Below, piece after piece: positions 45,016-54,980 of a DNA stretch of 64,000 nucleotides. Made by a program: the position numbers and the translations under genes. The notes beneath the pieces are model-generated. The model saw only the letters and a program-made list of their open reading frames with translations. It did not search any database and had not been told where the DNA came from. Every line of letters begins with the position of its first letter. The stretch's first letter is position 1. The stretch comes from Parastagonospora avenae f. sp. tritici 18332-5 (taxonomy: Eukaryota > Ascomycota > Dothideomycetes > Pleosporales > Phaeosphaeriaceae): positions 1 to 64,000 of the forward strand of contig JAFJTR010000084.1 in NCBI GenBank assembly GCA_022559985.1. Direction: 5' to 3'.

Positions 45016-45559
45016 GCCCGTCAAATGCTTCACAAACTTCCCATGCGCCCCAGGCCAGTTCTCTTCGCATTTACTCCTCACCGTCCCGACCAACAGCCTG
45101 TTTGCGTTGATCTCGACATCTTCGACGAGGCTCCATTCCCCTTCGCCCTTCCTATCCTCCTCGGCCAACGACGCCGTCCTCAAACATCTCCATGTCGTCC
45201 GCTGCGTCAAGCCCAACGGCGCCTTGATGATCCATAGCACGCCGTCTTCCGTATCCGTCATCTCTGCCTCAAATGTGACGGTCGAGTCCCACAGCCCTTT
45301 TGGCAGAGCGTGCATGTGGTCTGTGATCTTGTAGCACTTTGCACCAGGGTTGGACGGGTTGGCGGGGAGATTGTCAAAGTGTGCGAATTCGGGGTCGAAG
45401 CGGATCAGAAGCTCGTGGTCGTGCAGCAGCCTGATGGCGTCTTCGGGTGCTGTGCCTGGTGGTAGGTTCGTGACGTGGTGGAGGGTTGCCGTGGTGCTGA
45501 GTGCTACGCTTGTCAGAACGTGTTGTAGACTCCCAGGTGCCCATGGACTTACAGAACAT
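45007..45559 (-). CDS. DUF7053-like fungal protein
   Basis: Exons 45559-45553 and 45503-45007 give 167 residues. The first exon is only 7 bases (ATGTTCT), then a 49-base intron with a GTAAGT donor. The joined protein begins MFSLSTTATLHHVTNLPPG, followed by AIRLLHDHELLIRFDPEFAHF, CYKITDHMHALP, TVTFEAEMTDTEDGVLWIIKAPLGL, W-S-L-V-E-D-V-E-I and HGKFVKHL. I recognise this as the fungal DUF7053 type, possibly related to START/SRPBCC-like folds. No signal peptide or membrane helix. The function is unknown. The MFS start and microexon fit the family habit of beginning with MFxKK/T-like residues. The stop lies in a tandem repeat. Confidence 0.75.
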
Positions 45560-46083
45560 GGTGGTAGCTCCTGATCTACAGGCTGCTGCTATTAGGAAGT
45601 GCGAAGCTGAGGTTAGCACTGGTGAACGATGGATGAACAATTGATGCTGTAAAGGCTCGTAGTTGTAGTTGCTGCAAGTCACCATTGCGCCGGAATGAGG
45701 ACCGACATCAATGCACCGCTATATGCTGACGGTGCTGGAGTTTCACGTCCACCCAGAGACCATCACCGACAATCCAAAGCTATAGCGAAGCTTACGCCTA
45801 GCACATGAGTCGCATGCAAGCTTCTGGAATGATTGCCATCCAAGGCCGCCAAATCCTGTGGCGCTATATAGGCACCTTTGTCAAGGCGACCCGCCGATGC
45901 GGGCGGTACGCGGAGATGTCGCCGTGTCATTGGCTCTGCCACACGCGGAGGGCCCTCCCTGGCTTCACATGATAACCCAGGCGGACAAGGCACGCAGTAT
46001 TTATATATCTAGAAGATGGGCTCTTCTGCTGTTCCGCTACCTGCTGTCATCGATATATTTACTATCATACCATCAATACCAAC
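45560..46083. other. Divergent promoter region between DUF7053 and DUF1772 genes
   Basis: These 524 bases separate two divergent genes and should hold both promoters. A TATTTATATAT tract near 45991-46003 lies about 85 bases before the DUF1772 ATG and may serve as its TATA element. No other gene is seen. Confidence 0.5.
45991..46003 (+). promoter_or_regulatory. TATA-like element upstream of DUF1772 gene
   Basis: An A/T tract TATTTATATAT lies about 85 bases upstream of the start codon at 46084. Assignment is by position only. Confidence 0.35.
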
Positions 46084-46795
46084 ATGTCTTCTCCCTTCAG
46101 CCAACGAACACCCACGGGGCTTCTGATCGCCCAAACCATCGGCATTACAGCGAGCGCATACGTCTGTGGTTAGTGATAGCTCTTCAGCATATAGCCTTAG
46201 ACATGTCTCACAACCATGTACTGATGAAAAACAATCTCAGGCTCCAATGCCTGTCTTTCCTTCGTTGCCGTTCCCGCAGTCATGCAGGCCCCCGCCCCAC
46301 TTGCCGCGAAGCAGTGGTACACCGTCCTGAAGCGCGGCGGTAGCTTTGGCATCCCATTCGCACTCGGGAGTGCTCTAGCTACCGCATACGTCGCATCTCA
46401 ACGTAAACAAACCTCCCTCTACGCCTCATCCCACACATGCTCATTTACCACCAGATGCCAGAGACTCATTGGCTTTCAAGCTTAATGTCGCAGCTACCAT
46501 TCTCCTCCCAAGCATCGTGCCTTTCACATTTGCCTTCATCGCCCCGATAAATGATAAGCTTATCGAGAAGATGAACTCAATGGCGTCTGCGTCGCTGGAC
46601 GACGAGGCTGTTGAGCAGGGTGTGGCCGAGGGAGAGACAACGCACGCTTTGATTGACAAGTGGGCGACACTTAACCTTGCCAGGGCAGTTTTCCTTGCCG
46701 CGGGTGCTCTTTGTACTACCATTGCTGCCCTCAACAAGAGAGAGGTTGTGAGCTTCAGCGATATTGGACTGAGATCAGGCGCGAACAGGATGTAA
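46084..46795 (+). CDS. DUF1772 (anthrone-oxygenase-like) membrane protein
   Basis: Three exons, 46084-46168, 46241-46402 and 46455-46795, give 195 residues. There are four hydrophobic segments: GLLIAQTIGITASAYVC, the second around ACLSFVAVPAVM, then LNVAATILLPSIVPFTFAFI with the IAPINDKL motif typical of DUF1772, and finally AVFLAAGALCTTIAAL. A conserved W-A-T-L-N-L-A-R segment precedes the last helix. Family members include anthrone oxygenases of polyketide pathways, but most are uncharacterised. With no polyketide synthase in the window, I do not assign a pathway. The introns are 72 and 52 bases. Confidence 0.85.
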
Positions 46796-46894
46796 AGCAA
46801 GTGAGATGTAATCCAGCTGCAGCTGAATTCTGCAGCAGAGTATCCATCTTTGCTATGTTCTCAAACTCTGCGCTCAAGCATATTGCACCAGTAG

Positions 46895-49105
46895 TTACCT
46901 ACCCTGTAGTATGTCGGCAGCAATCTTCTCTGCCAGAGCATCTAAAATTTATTCAGTCAGCACCTCCTTTCTCTCTGTAATCAAACCACGACACAGGAAA
47001 AGAAAAGAAGAAACTTACAAACCATGCTCTGCGGATGGCCCGGCGGCAACAGCGCGAACGAAGACGAATCAACCACTCTCAACCCCTTCACGCCAATAAC
47101 CTTCGCATGTGTATCAACCACTGCCATTGAATCGTTTCTCCGTCCCATTCTACACGTGCAAGACGCATGCCAATTCTGATAGCTCGACGCCATAATGTAC
47201 TCCAGGATAGCTTCGTCACTCGTTACGTTCGCTCCCGGCATGGCCTCCTGAACCACAATAGGCCGCATGGCTTCGGTATGGAAGAAGGACCTCGCCCGCT
47301 TGAACGCCTGCACCGCGACTTCCTGATCCGTAGGATGGGAGAGATGATTGGGGTTGACGAGGGGCAAATCGCGCGTCGAGTTGGAGGTTATGTTCACGTA
47401 GCCTCGCGATAGTGGCGTCAAGGGCACCGTGACGATCGTGCCGAAGCGCTTGCTTGGGTCGCTGCCAGAGAGGGACGCAGCTGTGACTTCATACTCGATC
47501 TAGCCATCTTGTCAGCGACACTGCTTTGGACTACTTTTCGAATGTTTCAGACGGGATACAGAGTTCTTACCTCGGGCCAGTCCGTGGGGAATCGTGCTAG
47601 GTCCGCGAGCGCAGCGGCACTTAGGTTGCTGCGGTACGTGTCTGGCAACTTCTCCCATCCAATGTAATCCACACCCGCATTCGTAAACGGTCCTGTTCGA
47701 TTCGTTCGATATTGTTCAATCAGCGGTGCGTTGACGGAAGGTTCCACAATCGCACCAATACCATTTTCAATCGAGATTTCAAAAGCCGGCGTGATGTCCA
47801 GATGATCTTCCATATTTGCGCCTGTTACGCACTTGTCAATGGATCCGCTGAGCTGTACACGGTTTCTCAATTACTCACCTACACCCGGCCGATCAAGTAA
47901 GACGGGAACGTTGTGTGCTTCGAGCTGTTCCCGCGGCCCAATACCAGACACCATCAACAGCTGCGGAGACTGAAACGCGCCTGCGGAGAGAATCACTTCC
48001 TTGGTAGCGTTGAGCACAAATGTGTTCATGTTTCCGTACGCAGACGCTTCAACCTCCACACCCATGGCTGTCAAATTCCCATTAAACACGATCTTCCTCG
48101 CAAGCATGTTGGGATACACGAATAAATTCGACCGCCCACTTTCCCAAGCTTCTTGCAGAAACGAGCGTGAAGAACTCCGCTCCTCGTCGGGGTAGGAGAT
48201 GGTAAGCGGAGCGTACTGCCGGCCTAGCAGATGTCCGCTGGCAAAGTCTTGCTGCACAGGAATACCTGATTCAGCCATGGCGCCGTCAATATAGCTTGCG
48301 AAAATCTGTGCAAAGTTGGGGTGTGACACATGCAACGGTCCTGTCTCGTTAAACGCCAGCTTGTTTGCAGGCAACGGCACACTCGCGTTTGCGGCACGCA
48401 GACTTGCGTTTCCAGGATAGTACGATATACCCTGTGCAAAGTAATGAAGCGTGTTCTCAAATGTCCAGGCATCGTCGCCAACGAGATCTGCCTGTTGAAG
48501 TGTAAGTTTGTCTGCACTTGATAGGAACATGAACCGCTCACCCATTGTTGCTGAGACCCGTACGTCCCTCTATTATATATCATCGCATTTAACGCCGAGC
48601 TTGTGAAACACACATCAGCTGCCAGTCCTCAACATCTTCCAAGACACAAGAATCCATACCTTCCACCGAGCGTCTTGCCGCGCCCATAATGCAGCCGCCT
48701 TCCCCCAAGACCCTCCTGCGCCTCAGTAACAAAGCCCCAATCAACCAGCGGATATTGAGACGCGGATTCTTCGGTAAAAGCACCATAGCGAGGACAATAC
48801 GCCGGAACAACAGATGTGTTTCCATTATCTTGCTCGTAGAATCCGCCGGCTTCTATAACGGCCACGGTGTTAGTGTTGTTTTCGGCCAAGCGGTATGCTA
48901 TGGTTAACCCAGCAGTGCCTGCGTAGTATTAGCAGGAGAAGAGAAGCGTGTGTATATGTCGTCTATCACCTCCTCCCACAATCACGTAGTCGTAGGATGC
49001 ATTCTGTGGGACTCCAAAGTCGTTTCCGCGAACATAACCAGAGCGCAGATGGGTCCAGGCCAACGCTCGTGGGACAGCCAATGCAATGAAGATAAGACGT
49101 CGCAT
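46895..49105 (-). CDS. Secreted GMC oxidoreductase (aryl-alcohol oxidase/glucose oxidase family)
   Basis: Seven exons, 49105-48970, 48918-48660, 48599-48542, 48491-47879, 47821-47571, 47499-47019 and 46941-46895, give 614 residues. A signal peptide (MRRLIFIALAVPRALA) is followed by the FAD-binding YDYVIVGGGTAGLTIAYRLAE. The GRGKTLGGSSALNAMIYNRG signature and the second GMC signature GAFQSPQLLMVSGIGP follow. The active site is NWHASCTCRMG (catalytic His in NWH), then the end VDSSSFALLPPGHPQSMVYALAEKIAADI. The enzyme should oxidise an alcohol or sugar with O2 and release H2O2 outside the cell; the substrate is unknown. All joins keep the frame. The third exon is 58 bases and the last 47. Confidence 0.92.
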
Positions 49106-49385
49106 GATAACTCCTCATCGATAGGGGAAGTGAAGCTAAAAATAATCAATCATGCACCGATCAAAGCCTCCATATACTTCTGGTACCGGAATCGTTTTTG
49201 ACAATTGGCAGCAACTATAAGTTCTATCGTCATCATGAAGTATTTTAGTGTCTGGTATGAACCAATTACGATAGCCGGAAGTCACTGCTCGTGCTAGTAT
49301 CTGGCGACAGTTGATGTGAGTAGTCGGGGAAGCTAGGCACTAGACGGTGCGGCAAACATCCTAGCCTTTAATAATTGCACCACTA

Positions 49386-49446
49386 AGCTCGGCCATATAG
49401 TGTTCGGCCACATATAGTGATCGGCCACATATAGTGATCGGCCACC
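49386..49446 (+). repeat. Left terminal inverted repeat with extra subterminal copies
   Basis: The left end has the repeat word CGGCCAyATATAGTG three times in a row: one divergent unit then two 17-base copies of CGGCCACATATAGTGAT, before CGGCCACCCC. The right end has only one unit. The extra copies look like a local tandem duplication at the transposon end. Confidence 0.8.
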
Positions 49447-49499
49447 CCTCCCAAAGCAGCCACACAGCATAGAGTTGCGATTTTTGTCAATAACAACGA

Positions 49500-51324
49500 T
49501 TATATTTGCCACTCAGTACACATAGAACTAAGAGTAAGTGCTGCTGATGCTGCCTTTTTAGCCTCTTTTTCTGGTGAAGTGCTTGCCTGCTGAGCCTGTA
49601 GAGCTGCTGCGCGATCAATCGCAGCCTTAATACTCTCAACGTTGCTGAAACACTCATTTGGATTAACCTGAACTCGCTTTCTCGTACGAGTAATCTTGTG
49701 GTAATCTAGTTGATGTTTAAGTCGCTGATTATCAGCCTCAAGCTGAGCAGCTCTAGTATTTGCCTCTGGAATAGCCTTGCCTGCCTTGCGAAGCACTATC
49801 CGGGTACTTCATGAGAGAGATTCTGATAACAGTAGCTGCTGTTAGGCCTTATATAGAGCCTGTGAGCTCTGAGGAGTGTTAAAGACTTGTTCTGATATAG
49901 TTGAAGCTTGACTAGCAGCTGGTGGAGTGACTGGCCGGCCAGTTATTTAAGATGAGAGCAGTACTAGGCTTGGATTGAATGGGCAAAGGCCAGTAGGGCG
50001 CCAGCCAGCTCGTATGACACGCTCTGATAGAGCTTCTTCTCTTGCCTTATTGTATGATATAACAAAGCTGTCGGATCACAAGTATCGTCAATACCTCAGC
50101 TACGCGATCAGGCGCACTGATCTCGGTCACGCGGTCAGACGCGCTGATCGCGGCGTCCAAGCAGCGCTCAGACCAGAACCCCTGAGCCTATCTCTTCTAT
50201 AGTTTTCCTCCTCCGTAACATGAATCAACAACAATCACCGAACAGAATGCATTCCTATATCGTTATTTCCTTTCAGCACTAGTGCTAAGACCCTACCAAC
50301 AAAAGCGCTCTTTTTTAATAGGTGCTGCATCATCAAGTGCAGAGAGAGCTCGGATATCGTTGCGATAGCGTGTTTTAAGAACAGAGAAAGGAGCAAGATT
50401 AAGAGGCTGCAGCAGGTGGGAGGCATGAGCTGGGAGATACAGGAGGTGTATCTTGTTAACCTTACAGAGCCACATGAAGTCTATAGGTGTATGGGAGCCG
50501 TGGCCATCGAGAAGAAGCCGACGATAGCCGCTGGATGATAGTGTAGTATTTAGCATAAAAATACGTTGTAGCTATTCACATCCGATTAAGTTGGACGTCT
50601 AGCCATTCTCTGACATAGTATAGAGCCAATTTGGTATGCCTTGCGCTGGGAACTAGGTAGACTGTAGATGCTTGCCCTTGAAGATGACTAGGCATTGAAG
50701 CTTGACGCCGGTGGCTGAGATAGTCTCAATGATCGATACCCACTCGCGATCCTCTGGAGATTTGATATAAGCTTTCTTCTTCGTAGCACTTGCAAGCACT
50801 TAGGAGTTCGTACATACCCCCAGTGCGCACCCAGTCTCGTCCATATTCCATATATCTTCGTACTGTATGCCTAGCTGTATCCTTGTCTGCTCAAACAGCT
50901 CAATAAAGGCTCGTATAGTATCTTGACTAGCTGCTGTAGTCCTTGCGCTCTTGATCGTTCGGCCAACTATAGATGCGACGCGTGGGTTGCGTGCGATGAA
51001 GTGGGGTACCCATAGTTGCCCGAGTGGCTCGTAGTCGCTGTTCATGTGTAGAATCCGGGTGGCCATCTCTCGTACGCGTGGATGAGATGGAGGGTGTGCG
51101 CGTAAGTCCTCTTCTAGTATCCATTCTACTAGAAAGTGCTCTTGCTCTGGCGTCAATCGCTGTTGATTTGAGTGAGCTGTCGCGTTAGGTTGGCGACCGT
51201 TGATGCGTTCTTGTAGCGTCGATCGGGGCACGCCCCACGCCTGTGCAGCTTTTCGCTGGCTTGTGAAAACACCAGAATTAAGATCGTTGATAGCAGATTG
51301 TATAGCTAGCTCACGGGCATCCAT
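49500..51324 (-). pseudogene. Degraded pogo-like transposase (HTH, CENP-B HTH, DDE_1)
   Basis: The N-terminal part (51324-50800) is open. It has a psq-type helix-turn-helix (SAINDLNSGVFTSQRKAAQAWGVPRSTLQERI), a CENP-B-type DNA-binding helix region (TPEQEHFLVEWILEEDLRAHPPSHP) and the first DDE motif IWNMDETG. After a TAA, the same frame continues with TKKKAYIKSPEDREWVSIIETISATG, then LLLDGHGSHTP (second Asp) and LPAHASHLLQPLNLAPFSVLK. In the last, the family has PLD, so the third Asp is now Asn. TAG codons replace Trp at several places between 50675 and 50560. The C-terminal coiled part (AGKAIPEANTRAAQLEADN, then RKRVQVNPNECFSNVESI) ends near 49500. It is not functional. Confidence 0.85.
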
Positions 51325-51383
51325 GTTAAACGCGTGGTGTTGAGAATATAGTTGATCAAAAGAGGGTAACGCGTTGTGGTGGG

Positions 51384-51409
51384 GTGGCCGAACACTATAT
51401 GGTCGAGCT
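51384..51409 (-). repeat. Right terminal inverted repeat of the pogo-type element
   Basis: These 26 bases are complementary to 49386-49411 with one mismatch; the mismatch is a C to T type change. A TA follows at 51410-51411. Confidence 0.85.
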
Positions 51410-51411
51410 TA

Positions 51412-51795
51412 TCCCAACACGTTCCTAGATACCTTCCAAGGTTCGCTACACCAGATCCGGGCATGTAGACGGCTAATCCTCCCGTCGATTTGTTTTCAAA
51501 TGCAAGAAGGTACGGACTGGCGACTGTGTACTCTGTAAGACGAACAAGTCGAGGATTGAAGAACCGTCTTAAGCTCCATTTGAGGACATGTGATAAAGAG
51601 CACCTAACTGCCCTAAACAAAAGGGGCCGATCAGTTGTACTGATGGCATACGGTAGACTTAATGTATTAATGAACCGAGACCCCTCTACAGTGAGAGAAG
51701 GAAAAAAGTTTCAAACTCTACGAGACAAATGAAAGAAACTGTAGCAAACCTACCCGAAACACCATCCCCACTCAATCTCCCCCGCAGTCCATCTT
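51412..51795. other. Intergenic between transposon and glycine-rich protein gene
   Basis: This 384-base interval holds the 3' end of the glycine-rich gene and a plus-strand frame (51490-51732) without motifs. Nothing else supported. Confidence 0.45.
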
Positions 51796-54387
51796 TTAAC
51801 CACCACCACTGTAAAAGTCAGCTCATTGTCCTCGCAGATTACAAGGATACAACTCACCCGCCACAGCCTCCACCACCACCTCCATCACCACCACCGCCAC
51901 CACCATCGCCTCCGCCACAACTTCCACATCCGCCATCTGCTCCTCCATGCCCACCACAACTCGCCGCACACCCCGGCGTTCCAGCACCGCCAGCACAGGC
52001 TCCTAGGCTCGTACCCGCGCCACAAGTCCCAGCCGCACAACCGCCCGAACCCGCAGCATCAGCGCCCGCATGCTCACCCACACCTGGGTCCGCATAGTAC
52101 GGTACATATACCGGCATGGGGTAGTACATCGGATATCCATACGCTCCGTATACATAGGCATCATTACCATTGCGTTTCGGCTCCGCCGCTTTCTGCTTCT
52201 GGTACCTCTTCAAGACCTTTGCATACTGCAGATCTAGGTCCTCTAATTCCTTTCTCTTTTGCTCTGCGGATCTGGGCATGGGCAGCGCGTTGTGCGAACT
52301 CAGATGCACACCTTCATGCGGGTTAGTGGTGAAGCCTTTCTCGTTGGTGAGAGTGGGGATGCTGAGAGACGATCGGCGAGAGGAGAGCTTCGAGAGGAAA
52401 CTGGATCTTAGGGGTTCACGCGTGCACTCGCAGTACCAACAGCAGCATTCTGAGTATGGTTGGGCGTACTTCTTCTCGTAGGCGAGAGAAGTGAATTGGA
52501 AGCTGTTGTGCAAATTCGACTCAGGAATCTTGTCGTCGTGGTTGAGGAATTTCTTGGTTTCCGCCATGGTGTAGGCATAGTATGACTTGGGCGTCAGCTG
52601 GTGAGTATGCTATTTCAGAAGCTGGTCAGTATCTCTTCAATTTATCGGGAGTATCAATAGGCACTCACCCAGGCCAAGTCAACGTCCAAAGTCGGTACCA
52701 CAATCTTCTGTGGGTTTTCGGCTGCGAGACGAACGAAACGATGGTACTTCACGATAAGTCGTTGCGTCGTTGACATTAGCGTCGGGCTATGCAGCCAGTC
52801 CAGCTTCGTCATTTTCTGCACAAAGATTCCCTGTCGTAGCACGGCGCCCACGAGGTCGATACCGAACACACTCGAGTTATCCCAATAGTGACTCAGTACT
52901 TTACGTACAGCAATGCGACTTGCCTTGGCGATGAAGTGCGGCTTCTTCTGCTGCGCATTCACCAGTACAACGTCAGATTGTGTTCGCATGAGATTCTGGA
53001 AATTGATTTTGAGCGTTTCCATGGTTATTGTGGACATCTGCGTACGAATCCATGGTCCTATGAAGTCGGTCTTCGTCTCGATAACGCGATTGGGGAAGAA
53101 GGGATCATGGGTGCCGAGTTTCTTGCCAGTCGTAGTCCCTATTAGCCATCAGTACATGCTTCACGTAGGATAGGAAATGGATAGTTACCTGAAGGCTCGC
53201 CCCAGGCATTCAAAATGGTGCCAGAAAGTGGCTTCTTATTGTGGATAAGACTGTCTGAGTCATCGCAGAATTTGCCGACCCTGAGCTTCTCGTGCGTGAT
53301 GATTAAGCTGCAAGATGAGCAGCGGTGCTCGAATTCCGATCCTGCGAACCCAGTATCATTTTTAAGGTATATTTCGAGAGTCTCGGAAAACGGATCTGTG
53401 GGTGGTTGTGTCCATGGAACGGTGCACTTAGTTTGACACTTAGGACATTTGATTGTCGCCAAATGCTCATCTTGTAACGGGTTCCAGCTAAGTCTAGTAG
53501 CATGTTCAAAAATCGATTCGCTTCCGGGACTGTACTCGAACGTCTCTTTGTCGATGGCCTTGAATATGCGCTCCCACGGAAATGAGGTGCGCCACAGGGC
53601 CTGTTTTGTGTAGCGCACCGAGTCTTCTAGATAGATCCTAGGATTTAGCATATAGGCATGCCACACCATCAGGACGTCCAACGGAGGCAAGAAGAACGCC
53701 TCGCTGTTATCATAGCCGTTTCCAGTAGTAGGAAAACTTCTGACTGCAAAGGACTTAGCTTGGTAGAAAGGCCTTTCGTTGTGACTTACTAGCATGTGTC
53801 AAGTCCTCTCCTTCGAAGTCATCGGTTCTGATGGGTCTGTACCAGTCACATCGACCCTGCATTAGTTCCCACCACTTCTCAAAGCGAGTCACAGCTTTGG
53901 TGACGAAAACCGCCCATCGCTTCTCTCGAATGCGTTCGGCGAGCCCGGCGCTGGAGCTGGCGTCAGTATCCGACTTGTGAGTGTCAACCCCAGCTCCCAC
54001 AGCATCTTGCTCATGAGCTACTCCGGACTGAGTTGTACCGTTCGATTCTGATGGATCGCCTATCTGGCGTTTGGCACCGTTGTCACCCATGTTGATGCCG
54101 AACAGGCCTTCGTGGTTGCCAACCTCATGCCTGAGCTTCGCGAACGCATGTAGCAACTTGAGATGCGCGATGCACTCAGCGGGTGTTGGTATCTCGAGTG
54201 GACTTAGTTGGAAGTTCAAGTCTTCGGCGTTTGGTACGGTTCTGGAAGGGGTCTCATTGGATGATGATGGGCGTGAGGTATATGCTGGTGGCTCCGCATA
54301 ACGATTCTCGAAGTTCTTCATCGACAATTCGCGCGCGGCATTGATTCCCTTCTCCTCGTTCGTCCGTTGTGCCTTTGTGCCTGACAT
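51796..54387 (-). CDS. Glycine-rich domain-containing protein (GRDP/DUF1399)
   Basis: Five exons, 54387-53790, 53743-53189, 53138-52669, 52609-51858 and 51796-51808, give 795 residues. The start chosen is MSGTKAQRTNEEKG. The DUF1399-type core has WELMQGRCDWYRP, FFLPPLDVLMVWHAYMLNPR, a CxxC...CxxC pair (CPKCQTKC and CSSC), a central INFQNLMRTQSDVV region, then VPTLDVDLAWHTHQLTPKSYYAYT. The tail is a cysteine/glycine-rich stretch of about 80 residues (GGCAAGTCGAG, then GGGGGDGGG runs). The fourth exon ends at a perfect GTGAGT donor that overlaps a TGA stop. Splicing to a 13-base last exon instead gives GGGG-stop; unspliced reading stops at 51854 with nearly the same protein. Homologues exist in fungi and plants; the molecular role is unclear. 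Confidence 0.82.
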
Positions 54388-54980
54388 GTTCCGTTGCAAG
54401 ATAGAGAGGACGATCCTGCTTCAGTCAATGTGAGCATGAACATCGTGGCCGTTGTGCTGTATTTGTAGAAAGCGCACACGATATCCGAGTGACCATTTCG
54501 TCTAACAATACCGAATCCGGGTTCGCGGTGTGTTGCAGACAAGGCTGATCCGCTTGGTTGACAAGGCTTATTTCCACGCGACCAATTCTTCAAGTTTGAG
54601 GCGGAGCTTCGAAGATGGCCAACCACGATTGCAGCCTGGGGCATGTGCCGTAAGCCACACAATCAGGAAGGTACGCGATGACCAATTCGGCAGTCGTAGT
54701 ACCGGTCAAAGAGCAACTCCGTCTGACCACCTACACAATGCGAGTGCACAACTAATTCGGCTTAGCTGACATGCGTCTGTTAGTCCAAGAGTGTTAAAAT
54801 GGATGCGCGCCTGATACGAGGTTCGTAACGGGCGTTACCGGTCAGAAGTGAGCATCTGGCAACGGAATCGCAAAGATATCACGTCCGCGACAGTAACGTA
54901 ATTCTGCAATATCTATTATTGAAGTGATCTAAAGGGTATTTATGAAGCGAGATAACCTCTCAGATCTGCAAACGCCGTGC
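54388..54980. other. Intergenic between MFS transporter 3' end and glycine-rich gene start
   Basis: A 593-base interval without recognised genes. The left side of it should hold the promoter of the glycine-rich gene (minus strand) and the right side the transporter terminator. Confidence 0.45.

Larger units (their letters stand above)
49386..51409 (-). mobile_element. Full-length inactive pogo/Fot1-type DNA transposon (Tc1/mariner superfamily)
   Basis: A 2024-base element is bounded by terminal inverted repeats. The left end begins AGCTCGGCCATATAGTGTTC. The right end, on the other strand, begins AGCTCGACCATATAGTGTTC, with one mismatch in the 26 paired bases. A TA dinucleotide flanks each side (49384-49385 and 51410-51411), the target-site duplication expected for this superfamily. 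Inside, the minus strand encodes a pogo-like transposase from 51324 to about 49500, interrupted by stops. The element sits between the GMC oxidoreductase and the glycine-rich protein gene. Confidence 0.88.
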
